Below are positions 1-11,178 of a stretch of 64,000 bases of DNA, one piece after another; position 1 is the stretch's first letter, and each line of letters opens with the position of its first letter. Location: contig BCIG01000027.1 of NCBI GenBank assembly GCA_001599915.1, forward strand, positions 1 through 64,000, written 5' to 3'. Origin of the DNA: Symbiotaphrina buchneri (lineage: Eukaryota; Ascomycota; Symbiotaphrinales; Symbiotaphrinaceae). A program made the position numbers and the translations under genes. The notes under the pieces are model-generated. The model was not told where the DNA came from. It searched no databases and saw nothing but the letters and a program-made list of their open reading frames with translations.

Positions 1-93
1 CCTAACCCTAACCCTAACCCTAACCCTAACCCTAACCCTAACCCTAACCCTAACCCTAACCCTAACCCTAACCCTAACCCTAACCCTAACCCT
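1..93. repeat. Telomere repeat tract (CCCTAA)n
   Basis: About 15 uninterrupted perfect copies of CCCTAA run from base 1 and end abruptly at CCCTGAGTGG. On the complementary strand this is TTAGGG, the usual telomere unit of most filamentous ascomycetes. The C-rich strand reading 5' to 3' into the sequence marks this as a left chromosome end. No degenerate telomere-like units and no long telomere-linked helicase gene follow; ordinary coding sequence starts about 136 bp inward. Confidence 0.98.
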
Positions 94-229
94 GAGTGGA
101 GGTGGATATTCGCGTCTGCCCTCGCACAAGGTCTCAAAACCACTCTCATAATCACGTCACTATGAGCCGGATCAAAGACCCGTTGTAGCACATGAAATTC
201 ATAGTCTCTTCCTTCATTGCATCATTACT

Positions 230-3022
230 CTATCGTGCTGCATTCTGCTGCTGCTGCTGCTGTTCCGGATCCATATACAGACTCAAATCAAAATCGAAGA
301 TACTGGCATTACCCTGCTCAGGCAAGCCCAGAAAATCCACCGAGCCACTCTCGAACATCCAGCGGGGCGCCTGCGCGCCCTGCCCAAACGCGAACCCCGC
401 TTCGGGCACCCCGGCAGGGAGCACTGCTGCTGGGGGCCGCATGCCGGCTCCGGCGTCGTTCGCGACACTGCCGGCCTGACCGTAGCCCGATGGGGTAATC
501 GCCATGGGTGCGCCCGGGTGCTGCTGCTCGCCGTACCATTGCTGCTGCGGGGGCCCCATGTTGCTGGTGGGCTGGTGCGGTGTCTGTTGCCGGCTGTGGG
601 GGTCGGCGAAATTGCCCTCCCAGGGGTTCTGAAGGAGGTCGCGCGATGCGGGGGTGTCTTGAGCGGATGCTAGGTTTGGTTGCTCCATGGTCCTTGCGGG
701 GATAACTGGTGCCCGCGGGTTTAAGAGGAGGTCGATTAGCCGGTAGAAGTTCTGGAATGGGTAGTCTTTTAGTAGCTTCGCCATTTCTGTAGCCAGAGAC
801 CGCAGGGAGGTCTGATCTACGAGGTCAGGCCGTCACCTTGAGACCTTCAGGATGAAGGCAGCTGATATGCTATTAGTCGCTTGTCCCAACGCTTGTGTTG
901 TCGGCATAAAGAGAACTCACTTGTAAAAGCGATAGTCAACGCCGAAGAGGTCGGGGCCCAGCGAAGATGCCATTTGTACGCCGAATTGGCCAGAAGGAAC
1001 GAAAGATGGGCCATGATGGCAGATACAGTCCGCTTGATGACATCGTCAATCTCTGTATCGGAGGCTTGAGAGTCCGTCGAACGTCTTGCGCTCTCCTTTT
1101 GAAGCTTCCCCAGTGCTGCGCAGCAAATAATGATGATCCCATAATTGCGTTGACTTTGAAGGTTGGATCGCTGGAACGACGATTGGTGGTAATCATTCTC
1201 TGATCTCGTTAGGAGAGTGGGAGAGGAAATGAGTTAATCAATTTACCTTCATGAAGATTGTCCCAGTAGGTCCACCATTGTTGAAGTCTGGCGGTCATGT
1301 CCTGAATTGTTGCCAGTGCTCTGCCATGGACAGTATCTAGTGACTCGATCTGTTCCCGAAGTGTCTCTGCGAACCCTATGTTAGTACCTCCTCACATTGG
1401 TCAGGCGCTCGATCTCTTGCCTCGCAGTTCTAGCATCTCAATCGTCGAGACAACCCGTAGGTCAGTGGACCGGGACAAAGGATGATTCAAGTACGTTCTG
1501 AGATCCGCCTGATGTATAGTCTCCAGCCTTGACTGCCTTGCTGCCCCGCTGGCAAGCTCACGTTCTATGATATATAGAATCAACCACGTCCGGGCTTGTC
1601 TGGCAAGTACTTTGTCCTCCCTCTCCACCGAATTTCCGCGAGCTAGAAGACGAGGCAACGCCTGATCCAGCTCTATCTCCAATGCAAGTTGTAGGGCATG
1701 ACCAATGGCAAACCAAGTCTTCTCCGCATAACCGGCGAGCAGAACCATAGCCTGTACGATTTCGAGTTTTGTTGGGTTTTCAAACAGACTATCAGCGGCG
1801 AGCCTTCGCGCTTCTGCCTCGCAGAGTTGCCGTAAGGGATTCATTGTATCATTCCCGGACTGTGCCCTTGTTCCTACTGCAAGGATCACGGTAAAGCAGA
1901 ACGTACTGCGCGAACGCAACGAGTCATAAGTGTCAACTATAGGGTTGAACAGTGGCAGAAAGGCGTTGCAGTGGGCCATGAATCTTCAATCGATTAGTGA
2001 CTGAAGCGATCGAAACGACGCAAGGTTTACTCACAAGGTGAACAACCCCCGCGCCTCTGCTTCCGTAAGATGGCCATCCTTCACAATATCCTTCTGCGCG
2101 GAAGGTAGTTCAGGGCTCGTCCGTGATAACCCTTGGAGTGGATGACTCGTGTTTGCTTGAATGGCATCTAATGGTGGTTCAAGAGGGGTCATGGCATGGA
2201 CGGCCGTGACAGGGGCATTGAGCTCGTCCGGTGTAAGTGCCCCGAAATCAGGAGCTGGCGGGCCCGGAGGGGCGGGTGTAGCTGGCCTGCTAATCCTATG
2301 CCGGGATGATGATCTCTCTCTAATAGAGGATGCATGGCCGCCATTGAGCGACTCATCGGTCAGGATCTCCGCTCTGTAAGACGACGAACGCTGTGTGCGC
2401 CTGAGATGGGATACTTCATTCCGCAACAGGCTGAGTTCAGCCTCAAGATCCTCCAGCCTGTAAAACCCATCAGTGATGACACGGTCTTATCCCGACGATC
2501 AAATAATATCCCTTACTTTCGTTTTCGCGCACCATCGCCAAAGTCCCCTGCATGCGCAGCTTTGCGCTCGCCGGGCGTCTCGAACACGCATTCCTCCCCG
2601 GCGGTCCTGCACCTCTTGCAGGGAGCCAGTTCCCGGCCCTCACACCGCATCTTTAGCCTACGGCATCTCCGGCACGCCTTGTAGGTCTTTTCCGGCGGCG
2701 TCGGTGGGATCGGCCCGGCCACCGGTCTTGCGCTTCGGGGCCTGGATTCTCCATCGAAAAGCGTGCAGATTGATATCAGGGAGTTGATGCCCTTGAACTG
2801 CACACCTGTCTTGTACGACTTCTGTTGATAGAGATGCCTGCGCCGGCTCAGAAGGTGATGCTCTTGTAAAGTGTAAAGTGGGCAGGCAGATGTGGTCTTC
2901 GGTCCGCCAAGGGTCCGGCGCCGGCGAAAGGCTGATAGGAAAATTCTGCCGTAGATGCCGGTCACGTGAATTGGCTGATCCGGAACACGCGATTCCTCGC
3001 TCGTAAGACATCTTACATTCAT
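230..3022 (-). CDS. Zn2Cys6 transcription factor, most telomere-proximal gene
   Basis: Fungal binuclear zinc-cluster regulator, expected to act in the nucleus. The first recognisable exon (about 2513-2790) carries CRRCRRLKMRCEGRELAPC followed by CRTAGEEC, the six-cysteine cluster, and a short leucine-rich coiled coil follows (about 2400-2470). A middle-homology region is read across 2426-2031 and 1979-1401 and joined by a clear intron (donor GTGAGT, acceptor TTGAAG) giving GLFTLFMAHCNAF. The helical regulator region continues near 1196-936. The last exon (784-230) is rich in Gln, Pro and Gly and ends with a run of seven Gln before the stop at 230. Intron edges between 1400 and 785 and the true start are uncertain: the only in-frame Met before the zinc cluster is at 3022, and an upstream exon is possible. 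The middle part vaguely recalls the Leu3/PrtT/War1 class, but I do not identify a target pathway. Confidence 0.8.
244..266 (-). repeat. CAG/CTG trinucleotide run encoding poly-Gln
   Basis: Six to seven consecutive CTG/TTC-type triplets on the plus strand encode the Gln run at the C-terminus of the zinc-cluster regulator. It is a simple-sequence tract liable to slippage. Confidence 0.8.
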
Positions 3023-3496
3023 TCCACCACATCTCGTTTAGCAACAGTACTTGCAACCCATCCTCATTTTGCAGACATGGAAAGTACTGCGGTGAACCAT
3101 AGAAACCAGTTGCCGTAGGAAACATTTTGCCGGGCAAGTCCTGCCAAGGACTGAAAACTACCCCGCAGCGACGTTTACTCTTGGCAGCACATCTCTAAAT
3201 CTTCTGTCTTTAAGATTGTGTGGTTAGGATAGTGACAGATGTTGTCAACTTTCTAAGAGCTTAGTACTGCACATGTTGAGCTTGAAAGATGTGGTATGCA
3301 TTTCTCCAGCGGCGATGTGATCCTGTTCGCAAATGGATTATTTGATTTGAATTCATCATGTTATGAAACCTCTCATTGATTGTTATTCTTTGCATATCAG
3401 AGAAAAGTGATCGGAAAAGGGCTCGTAAATCATCAACCCCTAAGTTCAAAATCTCCACCACTAACAGCTCCTTGACCTGCATCAAAACCCGTCCCC
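3023..3496. other. Intergenic, upstream of the zinc-cluster gene
   Basis: AT-richer spacer between the 5' side of the regulator and the 3' end of the methyltransferase. It may contain a missing first exon of the regulator. I see no RNA gene, repeat or mobile element in it. Confidence 0.5.
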
Positions 3497-4162
3497 CTAT
3501 TTAACAACAGCCAACAAGAACCCATCAAACATCTCCTCCGACACGCCCTTATGCGAAGAAACCGTCGGCACCAGCGCCGCCTGGACTCTCTCATCCCTGC
3601 CCACCTTCGTGACCAGGGACTCCTTGCCCTCCACCGCATTCCCACTCTCCAACAGCTCTCTCACGACATTATCCAAATAAATACACCCCCTGGGCCTCAC
3701 CAGCTTCACCGCCCACTCAAAATACTCCCACTGCTCCTCCCACGCCGCATCAATGAACACCAAATCAAACACTCTCCCCTCCGCCGCCAGCCGCGGGAGC
3801 ACATCCAGCGCCGCGCCCAGGATGATCTCCACATCGAGCCCCCGAGTGTTTTCCAACGCGACGTCGCGGTGCTTCGCCTCGATCTCGATGCTGGTTACCT
3901 TCGCGCCGGCCTCGGCGAACCAGATTGTGGAGTAGCCCCCCAGCGTGCCGATCTCGAGCACGGATTTGGCGTTGAGCAGTTGGATTTGGATCGAGAGGTA
4001 TTGGCCCTGTAAGGCGGTGATGGTGATGTCCGGCAGACCGTGCGCTTGGGAGTTGGCGATGGCGTGCTCGAGCCGCGTGTTGGGGCGCAGGAGACTCGCT
4101 TTGGCGACGGTGTCGATGGCGGAGGCCATGTGCAGGTAGTCGCTGCTGGAGGGTTGAGACAT
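3497..4162 (-). CDS. Class I O-methyltransferase (caffeoyl-CoA OMT-like)
   Basis: Intronless, 221 residues, start ATG at 4162. The protein matches the Methyltransf_3 (caffeoyl-CoA O-methyltransferase) family in length and layout. The SAM-binding glycine motif VLEIGTLGGYSTIW lies near residue 81, an acidic residue follows the second strand (TSIEIEAKH), the metal-binding-type FIDA lies near residue 136, and YLDNVV lies near residue 160. The expected reaction is metal-dependent methyl transfer from SAM to a small catechol-like hydroxyl in the cytosol. The zinc-cluster regulator lies upstream in the same orientation and an RTA1-type protein lies on the other side, but no core biosynthetic enzyme sits close by, so the substrate is unknown. 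Confidence 0.9.
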   Translation of the reverse strand: MSQPSSSDYLHMASAIDTVAKASLLRPNTRLEHAIANSQAHGLPDITITALQGQYLSIQIQLLNAKSVLEIGTLGGYSTIWFAEAGAKVTSIEIEAKHRDVALENTRGLDVEIILGAALDVLPRLAAEGRVFDLVFIDAAWEEQWEYFEWAVKLVRPRGCIYLDNVVRELLESGNAVEGKESLVTKVGRDERVQAALVPTVSSHKGVSEEMFDGFLLAVVK

Positions 4163-4707
4163 CTTTGCGGGGGGCTTGCGAATTAAGGCGTAGCTTGTTG
4201 TGGTAGTGCTTGGCTGTGGAGAAGATGGCCTTGGGGATAATTATCGCAGGCTTTCAGCCTTCTTTTATATGGAATTCAAATTGTTTAACACCGAGCACCG
4301 GCCCATAGCGGATGAGAGGTTAGACAAAAGACCGAGCTCCCACTCCGTCACACGCTCCTGCAGGGGTTTCTACAGGCAGCAACGTCAGGTCAGGAAGGTG
4401 CTCGCAGAATTCTGCCAAGCCAGGTTAGCTTTGAGCAGGGCCGACAGGCCCAAGAAGTATCAGAAACCCAATCTGAAAGTCAAATCGTGGAGTTAGGGGT
4501 GAAGATGGCAAAAGTGCCCGACCGTGATCGACAATCTCGGCTCGGTTTAAATCCATCTTGTGAATCAAGATGCATTGTACCAGCTCAGGAAGGGCTCTAT
4601 TATACAAAACGGACGATCCAGTCCCCCAAACAGAACATTGAATGCTCATTCAGCTTAATACCACCCAGCGCCCGCGAAGGCTTCATTCTGGCCATTGGCA
4701 ATCAAAA
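4163..4707. other. Intergenic spacer, OMT promoter side
   Basis: Contains the 5' region of the methyltransferase and the 3' side of the RTA1-like gene, both on the minus strand. No further gene, repeat or RNA is recognisable. Confidence 0.5.
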
Positions 4708-5943
4708 TCACTTCTCACCATCACCACCCCTCAGACTCTCCATGTTGACCGCCTCAACATCTCCCTCTCTCGGCTGCGCATGCTGATGCGTCTCCCAAAA
4801 CCGCGTCTCCTTATCCCGTCCCCTAACCAACCCCACAAGATCAAACGGGTCGACAACCGTCAACAAAAACGGCCTATCATCCTTGAACCCCTCGCCCTCA
4901 ACCTCCGTAACCCCATCACGATCCAAATAAATCTTATTACTGCGCGGCAAGAACCTCAGCGGATGAAACGCATTCAACATGACGCTATTGCACAGCATCA
5001 GCGTCGCCTCAAACACATAAAAGAACCACTCGTGCCGGAGCACAGGACTCCACTGGTTCGGCGCATAGTCCCCGGCCACGACGGCGTTGATCCCCGACGA
5101 CGCAGCCCAGTACTCGACCGTGCGGTAGATCGTGCGGATCGTGATCAGTGTGCAGGAGCAGTACAGCACTGTCAACACGCGCTTCAAGTTCGCGCTCAGC
5201 AGCCCCGCTTTCTTCACCCGGTGGTGGTATGTGGCGGCGATGCCGACGTATAGCCCCATGCACGCGAGCTGCAGGATCAGCGCGGCTTTTAACAAAGCTT
5301 CGCCGGTTGCGCGGACGGAGGGTTTGACGCTGGCGAACCGCGCCCCGCCGTTGCCTGTTAGGGCGCCCACGGCGGCGTCGAGCCCGACGAAGGTGGATAC
5401 GACCCGCCCGGGGTGGATGGGCGCGTGGTACGGGATGTAGAATAGGATGCGGCCCAGGATGAAGTAGTTGGCGCCTTCGTAGACGGGTCTGCTCGCGCGT
5501 GGTGAGCGGGATGTCCAGCCGTGACCGCAGTACCCTGAGGGAAAGCGAGGGAGAGGGACTTACGGTGCGACGAGCAGCATGACGCTGCTGGAGATGTAAA
5601 TGGGGAGGTTGCTATAGTTGTACGCGCCGATCTCCCGCAGCACGAAGCCCGCGATGAAGAGCAGCGCCGCCCACGGGAGCAGCCCGGCGACTTTCCAGCA
5701 TTTATACCGGCTGTTTGTGATCGTGTTAGGGAGATGTGAAGCTGAGAGGAGGGGAGCGCGCACAAGCATTGGTAGATATGGACGCTGCCCGAGATGGCGA
5801 AGAAGACGGCGAAGGCGATCGGTGCGCCCTTGTTGGGTGCGTAGAACCACAGGCTGCCTGCTGCTGTGGGTTGGTCAGTATACCAAGGAAAACCGAAGAG
5901 GATTAGATGAGAGCAGGAGAGGGGTACCGTCGTCGGACGCCAT
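4708..5943 (-). CDS. RTA1-family lipid-translocating/resistance membrane protein
   Basis: Four exons can be assembled: a tiny first exon MASDDG from ATG 5943, then SLWFYAPNKGAPIAFAVFF, then FRYKCWKVAGLLPW to LLVAP, then PVYEGANYFILGRILFYIP to the stop at 4708. Introns have GTACCC, GTGCGC and GTAAGT donors. The family hallmarks are all present: HIYQC..RYKCW, PVYEGANYFILGR, PYHAPIHPGR, IRTIYRTVEYW and HEWFFYVFEA, spread over seven predicted membrane helices. Length (about 330 residues) fits. Relatives (yeast RTA1, RSB1) are plasma-membrane or ER proteins tied to resistance to toxic lipids and aminocholesterol drugs; the transport activity itself is inferred from family. The hydrophilic tail of about 70 residues is acidic and probably cytosolic. 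Confidence 0.92.
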
Positions 5944-6766
5944 CCTCCACGGTTGAATTGTGTATGTATCACAATATAGACGCCCTGGTGAGAGTATGCG
6001 ATGTGTCCTGCGCTGGGCCGGAATCAAGACAGGCAGACCAAGACGTCTTTATACCCCCTCGACCACCTGCACCGTTCCCTAGGCAGAAACTTCCACCGCT
6101 CGCGTGGTCCTTGGCAAGGCTGATACGCGGTAAGGTAGACCACCCACAACCCACAGCCACGACGTTTGGCACCAACAGCGTAATTGCCGCTCGTATTCCC
6201 CACAGCCGCTGCGCATCGTTGCACCAAGCCGGATTAGCCTCATCTCACTTCCCCGGCCCAGCTCGCCGGCTCAAACATTGCGGGCGATTTGATTGGGTGG
6301 TCCGTTTTGGGTGGGGATTATGCCTCGCTACGCTAACGTGATAGGGCAAAAAGCATGGCCAAGATTTCTCGCATCGACAGCCGAATTGGGAGAGAATACG
6401 CGTGTTGAGCACGGACGGCGGACTCCTTTTTCTAATTGCACCGCCGCAAGATCCACACGAAGAGTTTTGGGAAGATGGTGACCACGTAAGGTAGGCAACA
6501 AGGCAGCAGGATTGCCACATCGCTGAAGGTATGCATTCAGCTCCCGAACCTGCTGGTCCGCTGCAACAGGCAGGCACATGCAACTCCTGGATGCTCATGC
6601 GTGAGCCCGTCGATGCAGTCTGTGACGGAGTTGCATTGGAGTCCCAGCAATTCGATGAATGAAGCACTGCTGAAGGATCGAGACGTTGCCTCTGAGCCCA
6701 TCAGCATCTGGACCGTCAACGTCTCCATGCAAAACTGGCATTGATATACACTGTTGGACATCTGTC
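5944..6766. other. Intergenic spacer between RTA1-like and GT4 genes
   Basis: About 820 bp, the promoter side of the RTA1-like gene and the 3' side of the glycosyltransferase gene. Short open frames here lack family features and coding-like composition. I see nothing else in it. Confidence 0.5.
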
Positions 6767-8254
6767 TCACTCGGCCCGATAGGCAAGAACGCCATGCAAC
6801 AAAAGCGGGACCACCGCAATCATCCAGAAGAAAGTCACCAGCCCCACAGCAAGCCCAATCCGCACAGTCTCCATCACCGGCACCAAGATCCACGCTTTCA
6901 AGGCGAAGAACCAGCGGAACGGCCAGCCCAGATACGCCCTTCTGCGCATATCAGCTTTGGCCTTCTGCTCGGATCGCTCAATCGCGTTCGCCATGTACTG
7001 TGTGACCGTCGCGTTGATCCGGTCCCAGGTTGCTTCCAGCGCATACTGTCGTGCTGCCGTGGCAAAGCGCTGCCTCGTGTCCAAGTCGCCAGATAGTGAT
7101 CGCACCTGGCTCACGAATTCGTCAATGCCGTCTGGAGGGACTAGATAGCCGGTCTTTCCGTGCTGGATGATCCCCGATGGCCCGCCCTGGTCACGAGCAA
7201 TTACGGGTACTCCGCTCGCCATGGCTTCGAGGTTCACCAATCCGAAGGTCTCCGTGATGGAACAATGCAGGAAAACGTCGGCCGAGGCGTATTCGCGCGC
7301 AAGAGGAAGGCCAGTCAAGAAGCCGGTGAAAACGACGTGGTCCTGCAACCCATCGAATAGCCGCTTGACCTCATCCTCTACGGATTGATTTTGGTTCCCG
7401 CCCACAACGACCAGTTTAAAAGGGAGCTTTTCTTCCACCAATCGCTTCGTCACCCCCGCAAGAAAAGCGAAACCCTTCTCTGGAGCCAGACGAGCAACCG
7501 TCGCCAGAACGACCTCTCCATTCGGCGCCAACTGCTTCCGATAAGCCTCATTGCGATGTACCGGATCAAACAGCGTCGTATCCACGCCTCTCCCCAGCTG
7601 CACCACCTTCTCCGGCGGGACGCCCACTTCATCCAGGTACTCCCTAATGCCCCTGGACGGATAAAAGATCGTCTGCGCCGCCGCATAGCAGAACAGATAC
7701 CCCTGCACAACCCCCAGCAACCACACCGCAAAGCGATCCATCGGCGACGGGAAAATCACCTCGCTGTACGCCGACAGATCCGTCTGGAAATTCAGCAGCA
7801 CGGGCGGCGGGTCCTGCAGCTGCCGGATCTGAATGATGAACTGGAACCCCACCGACGCCGGGCTGGCTAGGTACACCAAGTCCGGCCGGCCGGTGCGCGC
7901 GTAGACATGCCTGATGTGGAACGGGTACACGATGCTTAGGTCGGGGTTGTAGGGCAGTGGGAAACCGCCGAGACGAACGGAGGCGGCGGCGATGGGGCTC
8001 TTGCGCAGAGAAGGGTTGTAGATCTTGGGCGCGACGACCGAGACGTGTACTCCGTGGCGACGCAGGTGCTGGATTAGACTGAGTGTGGTGCGGCTCACGC
8101 CGTTGATGGGCCCGAGGGATTCGGTTGCGAGCACGATGTGCTTTCCTTTCAGGACCGCGGGGATTGTGTGCTTGTCGTCGGGAGCGCCGTTTAAGAGGGA
8201 GGTGTCTTGCTTGAGTGGAGGTTCCTGCCCCGCAGAACTCATCTGGCTTGTCAT
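6767..8254 (-). CDS. GT4 glycosyltransferase, SQD2/MgtA-like, membrane-anchored C-terminus
   Basis: Single exon, 495 residues from ATG 8254. The N-terminal half has the GT-B acceptor-domain start HIVLATESLGPINGVSRTT. The C-terminal donor domain has GRGVDTTLFDP, ATVARLAPEKGF, VVVGGNQ and the GT4 E-x7-E motif in ITETFGLVNLEAMASGVPV, with the two Glu as nucleotide-sugar ligands. It ends with a hydrophobic stretch of about 25 residues (VRIGLAVGLVTFFWMIAVVP) that should anchor it to a membrane with the catalytic domains cytosolic. The layout resembles bacterial GDP-mannose:glycolipid mannosyltransferases and plant SQD2, so a lipid acceptor is plausible. It is divergently transcribed from a UDP-glucose dehydrogenase-like gene, which would supply UDP-glucuronate; a glucuronosyl-lipid product is my inference. 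Confidence 0.88.
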   Translation of the reverse strand: MTSQMSSAGQEPPLKQDTSLLNGAPDDKHTIPAVLKGKHIVLATESLGPINGVSRTTLSLIQHLRRHGVHVSVVAPKIYNPSLRKSPIAAASVRLGGFPLPYNPDLSIVYPFHIRHVYARTGRPDLVYLASPASVGFQFIIQIRQLQDPPPVLLNFQTDLSAYSEVIFPSPMDRFAVWLLGVVQGYLFCYAAAQTIFYPSRGIREYLDEVGVPPEKVVQLGRGVDTTLFDPVHRNEAYRKQLAPNGEVVLATVARLAPEKGFAFLAGVTKRLVEEKLPFKLVVVGGNQNQSVEDEVKRLFDGLQDHVVFTGFLTGLPLAREYASADVFLHCSITETFGLVNLEAMASGVPVIARDQGGPSGIIQHGKTGYLVPPDGIDEFVSQVRSLSGDLDTRQRFATAARQYALEATWDRINATVTQYMANAIERSEQKAKADMRRRAYLGWPFRWFFALKAWILVPVMETVRIGLAVGLVTFFWMIAVVPLLLHGVLAYRAE

Positions 8255-9058
8255 TTCGATGTCCGCAGTACAGCAGGTGAGTATCACCAACAGTTGCACT
8301 AGATTGCCAGAGGTGTCTAAACGAGCATCCAGGTCACCGCTTCATTCTGGTCACCTTATCCGCAGATGAGACTGTCTTGTGATGAGACAGTCATTTGGAA
8401 TGTAAGGTGACAACTTTTTGATAAGACCCTTAAATTGATTTCTTATCGCTGCCCCTCTTGCTTTCTATGATTCCTCAAGCTCTGTTGTTGGGCAATCCGC
8501 AAGGTTTCCTCGCGACACCCGCGCCAGCCAATCAGCGCACAGCATGCTTCCACGGACGCCGTTGATTCGTCCCTACACCTCACAACCACCACTTTCAAGA
8601 ACGCGATCTCACCTGCTTTCAGCGCACATAACCATCACACAGGGTCAGCGGGACACGCCCAATGGACTCTCCCCAACTTCGTGGCCGACCAGTCATCGTC
8701 GCGGATCGGCTGCTCGTGCGCGTACCTCCAATCTGGACTCGATGAGCCCGCGCAGTCTCCTCGTTGTTGCATTTGCCTCTCTGACGCTGAATGTACGACT
8801 ATGGCCGGCATGACTGCCTGCGCGTGGCAAGGAATTCTTCATCTGCCTTATCAGGCGCTTGGTCGTACACAATGAACGCCCACCCCCGTGCGCGGGGCCA
8901 ATCTTGTGGCTCTTGCCCAACACAACATAACCGCCACGTCTTCCTAGACGGGGCCTTGTCACATAACTCTTAATTTTCATCATTGACTATTCATCCCCTT
9001 GCGGCGCTGTCTATGGGCGCGTCCTGAACCAACGCTGATATCGTCGGAGACATCGAAT
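8255..9058. promoter_or_regulatory. Shared divergent promoter region (GT4 / UDP-glucose dehydrogenase)
   Basis: The two translation starts face away from each other across about 800 bp, so both promoters must lie here and co-regulation is likely. I did not identify specific binding sites. An in-frame Met at 8999 could extend the dehydrogenase by 20 residues into this spacer. Confidence 0.55.
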
Positions 9059-11178
9059 ATGATGAATCTCCCTCCGAGCCCACTGATACGTTCTTCGGAC
9101 GAGAGTTCGTGCGATGACTCGACCGGCCCGGCGACGCCTGATCTGAGCCCCTTGATCCATCCGCTGGTCATCAACGACGGTATCTCCGAGCGCTTCAGTC
9201 GGTTTCTGGAGAAGATCCCGCCGCATGCGCTGCAGGGGAAACGGGATAGCCTCTTTGACGGCCGGCTTCTTGGGCGTTGCGAATCGCCGCTTGAAGGACG
9301 GCCTGTTAGCAGGGTCTGCTTCATTGGCGCTGGTTACGTTGGTGAGGACGCGCTTCTGAACCAGTGTTTGAATATGCGCTGACGCTATGTGCTGGCATAG
9401 GTGGGCCGACCGCGGCGATCCTGGCCCTTCATAACCCTGCTATCCGCGTGGAGGTCGTGGATAGAGATGAGAATCGGATCCGCAGGTGGCAGTCTTCGCA
9501 CCTCCCGATCTACGAGCCAGGCCTGAGCGACGTGGTGAGAGTTACGCGGGATGGCGCAAGTATCCAATACAGTACAACCAAGGGTCATCCCGAAGAACGC
9601 TTCCCTAACCTGTTTTTCACAACCGACGTTGAAAACAGTGTAGCGGCCGCGGATGTAATTTTCATAGCAGTGAACACTCCCACAAAGACATTCGGTGTCG
9701 GCGCAGGACGGGCCACGAATATGACTGCTTTCGACTCGGCCGTGAAACAGGTCGCCACACACGCCCGGCCGGGCACGATCATAGTCGAGAAGAGCACTGT
9801 GCCTTGCGGTACCGCTCAACGCGTCAAGGCAATGGTATGCAATGACATTGCCCATACCTAGCGCATCCACACTCCAAACTGACGTTCCTAGCTGCACTGC
9901 ATCCGGCCCAGGGCTAATTTCGAAGTCCTCTCCAACCCTGAATTCCTCGCCGAAGGCTCCGCAGTACAGAACCTGCTTCACCCCGACCGGGTCATAATCG
10001 GCTGTTCCCCCACTCGCTCCGGGCGGCTCGCAGCGGACATTCTCAGCTCCATCTACTCCTCTTGGGTTCCCGAGACCCGGATTTTGAAATCCAACGTCTG
10101 GTCGTCCGAGCTCTCGAAACTCGTCGCCAACGCGATGCTCGCGCAGCGCATCAGCAGCATCAACTCGATCAGCGCCATCTGCGAGGCCACAGGCGCAGAC
10201 GATTCCGAAATCGCGGCCTCGGTTGGGTTGGATCCGCGCATTGGGCCGGGGTTCTTGAAAGCGGGTCTGGGTTTTGGAGGCTCGTGCTTTAGGAAGGATA
10301 TTGCGAGCCTGACGTACCTGGCTATGTCCTTGGGATTGTGCGAGGTCGCGGAGTATTGGCGCCAGGTCAATGCCATGAATGAATACCAGACACAGCGGTT
10401 TGCGAGGAGAGTGGTGGGTTGTTTGGATGGGAATCTGGTCGGCAAGAAGATCGCTCTGCTGGGCTTCGCGTTCAAGAAGAATACGGGCGACCCCCGGGAA
10501 TCGCTGGCTGTGGATGTCATCAGGACACTGCTCATGGAGCAGCCGAAGGAAATTGCTATCTTCGATCCGTTCTGCAAGGAGGTGGATATTTTGAGGGAGA
10601 TTCGCGCTTCGTGCCCAGCAGAGTGCGATGGCTTGGATGGCGCCGACGCAGTACATGTCTTCCGCGACCCCTATACCGCGTGCGAAAACGCGGATGCGAT
10701 CGTCATCGTTACGGATTGCGACCAGTTCCGCAACGATGCCGATGCTAGCAGCCCCGAAACAGAACTGGACGACTGGCCGATCGAGCAGAAGCCGAGTCTC
10801 TTCGAATACGATCTGCGGGAATCCAGTACCTACCTGGAAGACACCCAGCACGCAGCAAGTGCCTCCCTCCATCAACCCGAGACATACACCCTCAGCACTA
10901 CAGAAACCTACAATCTCCTCCCTCAACCCATTTGCACGGCCGGACGGGAGTACTGCGCAGAATGCCAGAACGAGGCCGATTCCGAGCTAGAGCCGAAGAA
11001 CGGACAGTCATACAAATCACCGTCGTATAGATTGCAGTGGGGCCGCATTGCGGCGGCGATGAAAGCCCCGAGATGGATATTTGATGGCAGGAATGTGCTC
11101 GATTTGGAGCAGATGGATCGGTTGGGCCTGGATGTTCGCGTGGAGAGTATTGGGAAGAGGAGTAGGCGTTTGGGTTGA
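9059..11178 (+). CDS. UDP-glucose/GDP-mannose 6-dehydrogenase family
   Basis: Three exons: 9059-9341, 9401-9834 and 9892-11178, phase-consistent and giving 667 residues. The family makes UDP-glucuronate from UDP-glucose with two NAD+. Visible features are the split Rossmann motif VCFIGAGYVGGPTAA (the intron interrupts it at GYVG), VEVVDRDENRIRRW, IFIAVNTPTKTFG, EKSTVPCGTA, SNPEFLAEGSAV, the active-site Cys in GFGGSCFRKDI, the central-helix region and GFAFKKNTGDPRES. The fold ends with the NAD-side motifs IVTDCDQF and PRWIFDGRNVL. Odd points are about 85 extra low-complexity residues inserted between DCDQF and the final FDGRN segment, and an N-terminal extension of about 80 residues. Typical members have 440-500 residues. 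Confidence 0.93.

Noticed and set aside
9385-10926. 513-codon open frame on the minus strand
   Set aside because: It lies fully antisense to the UDP-glucose dehydrogenase exons and has no domain; it is a by-product of the GC-rich coding sequence.
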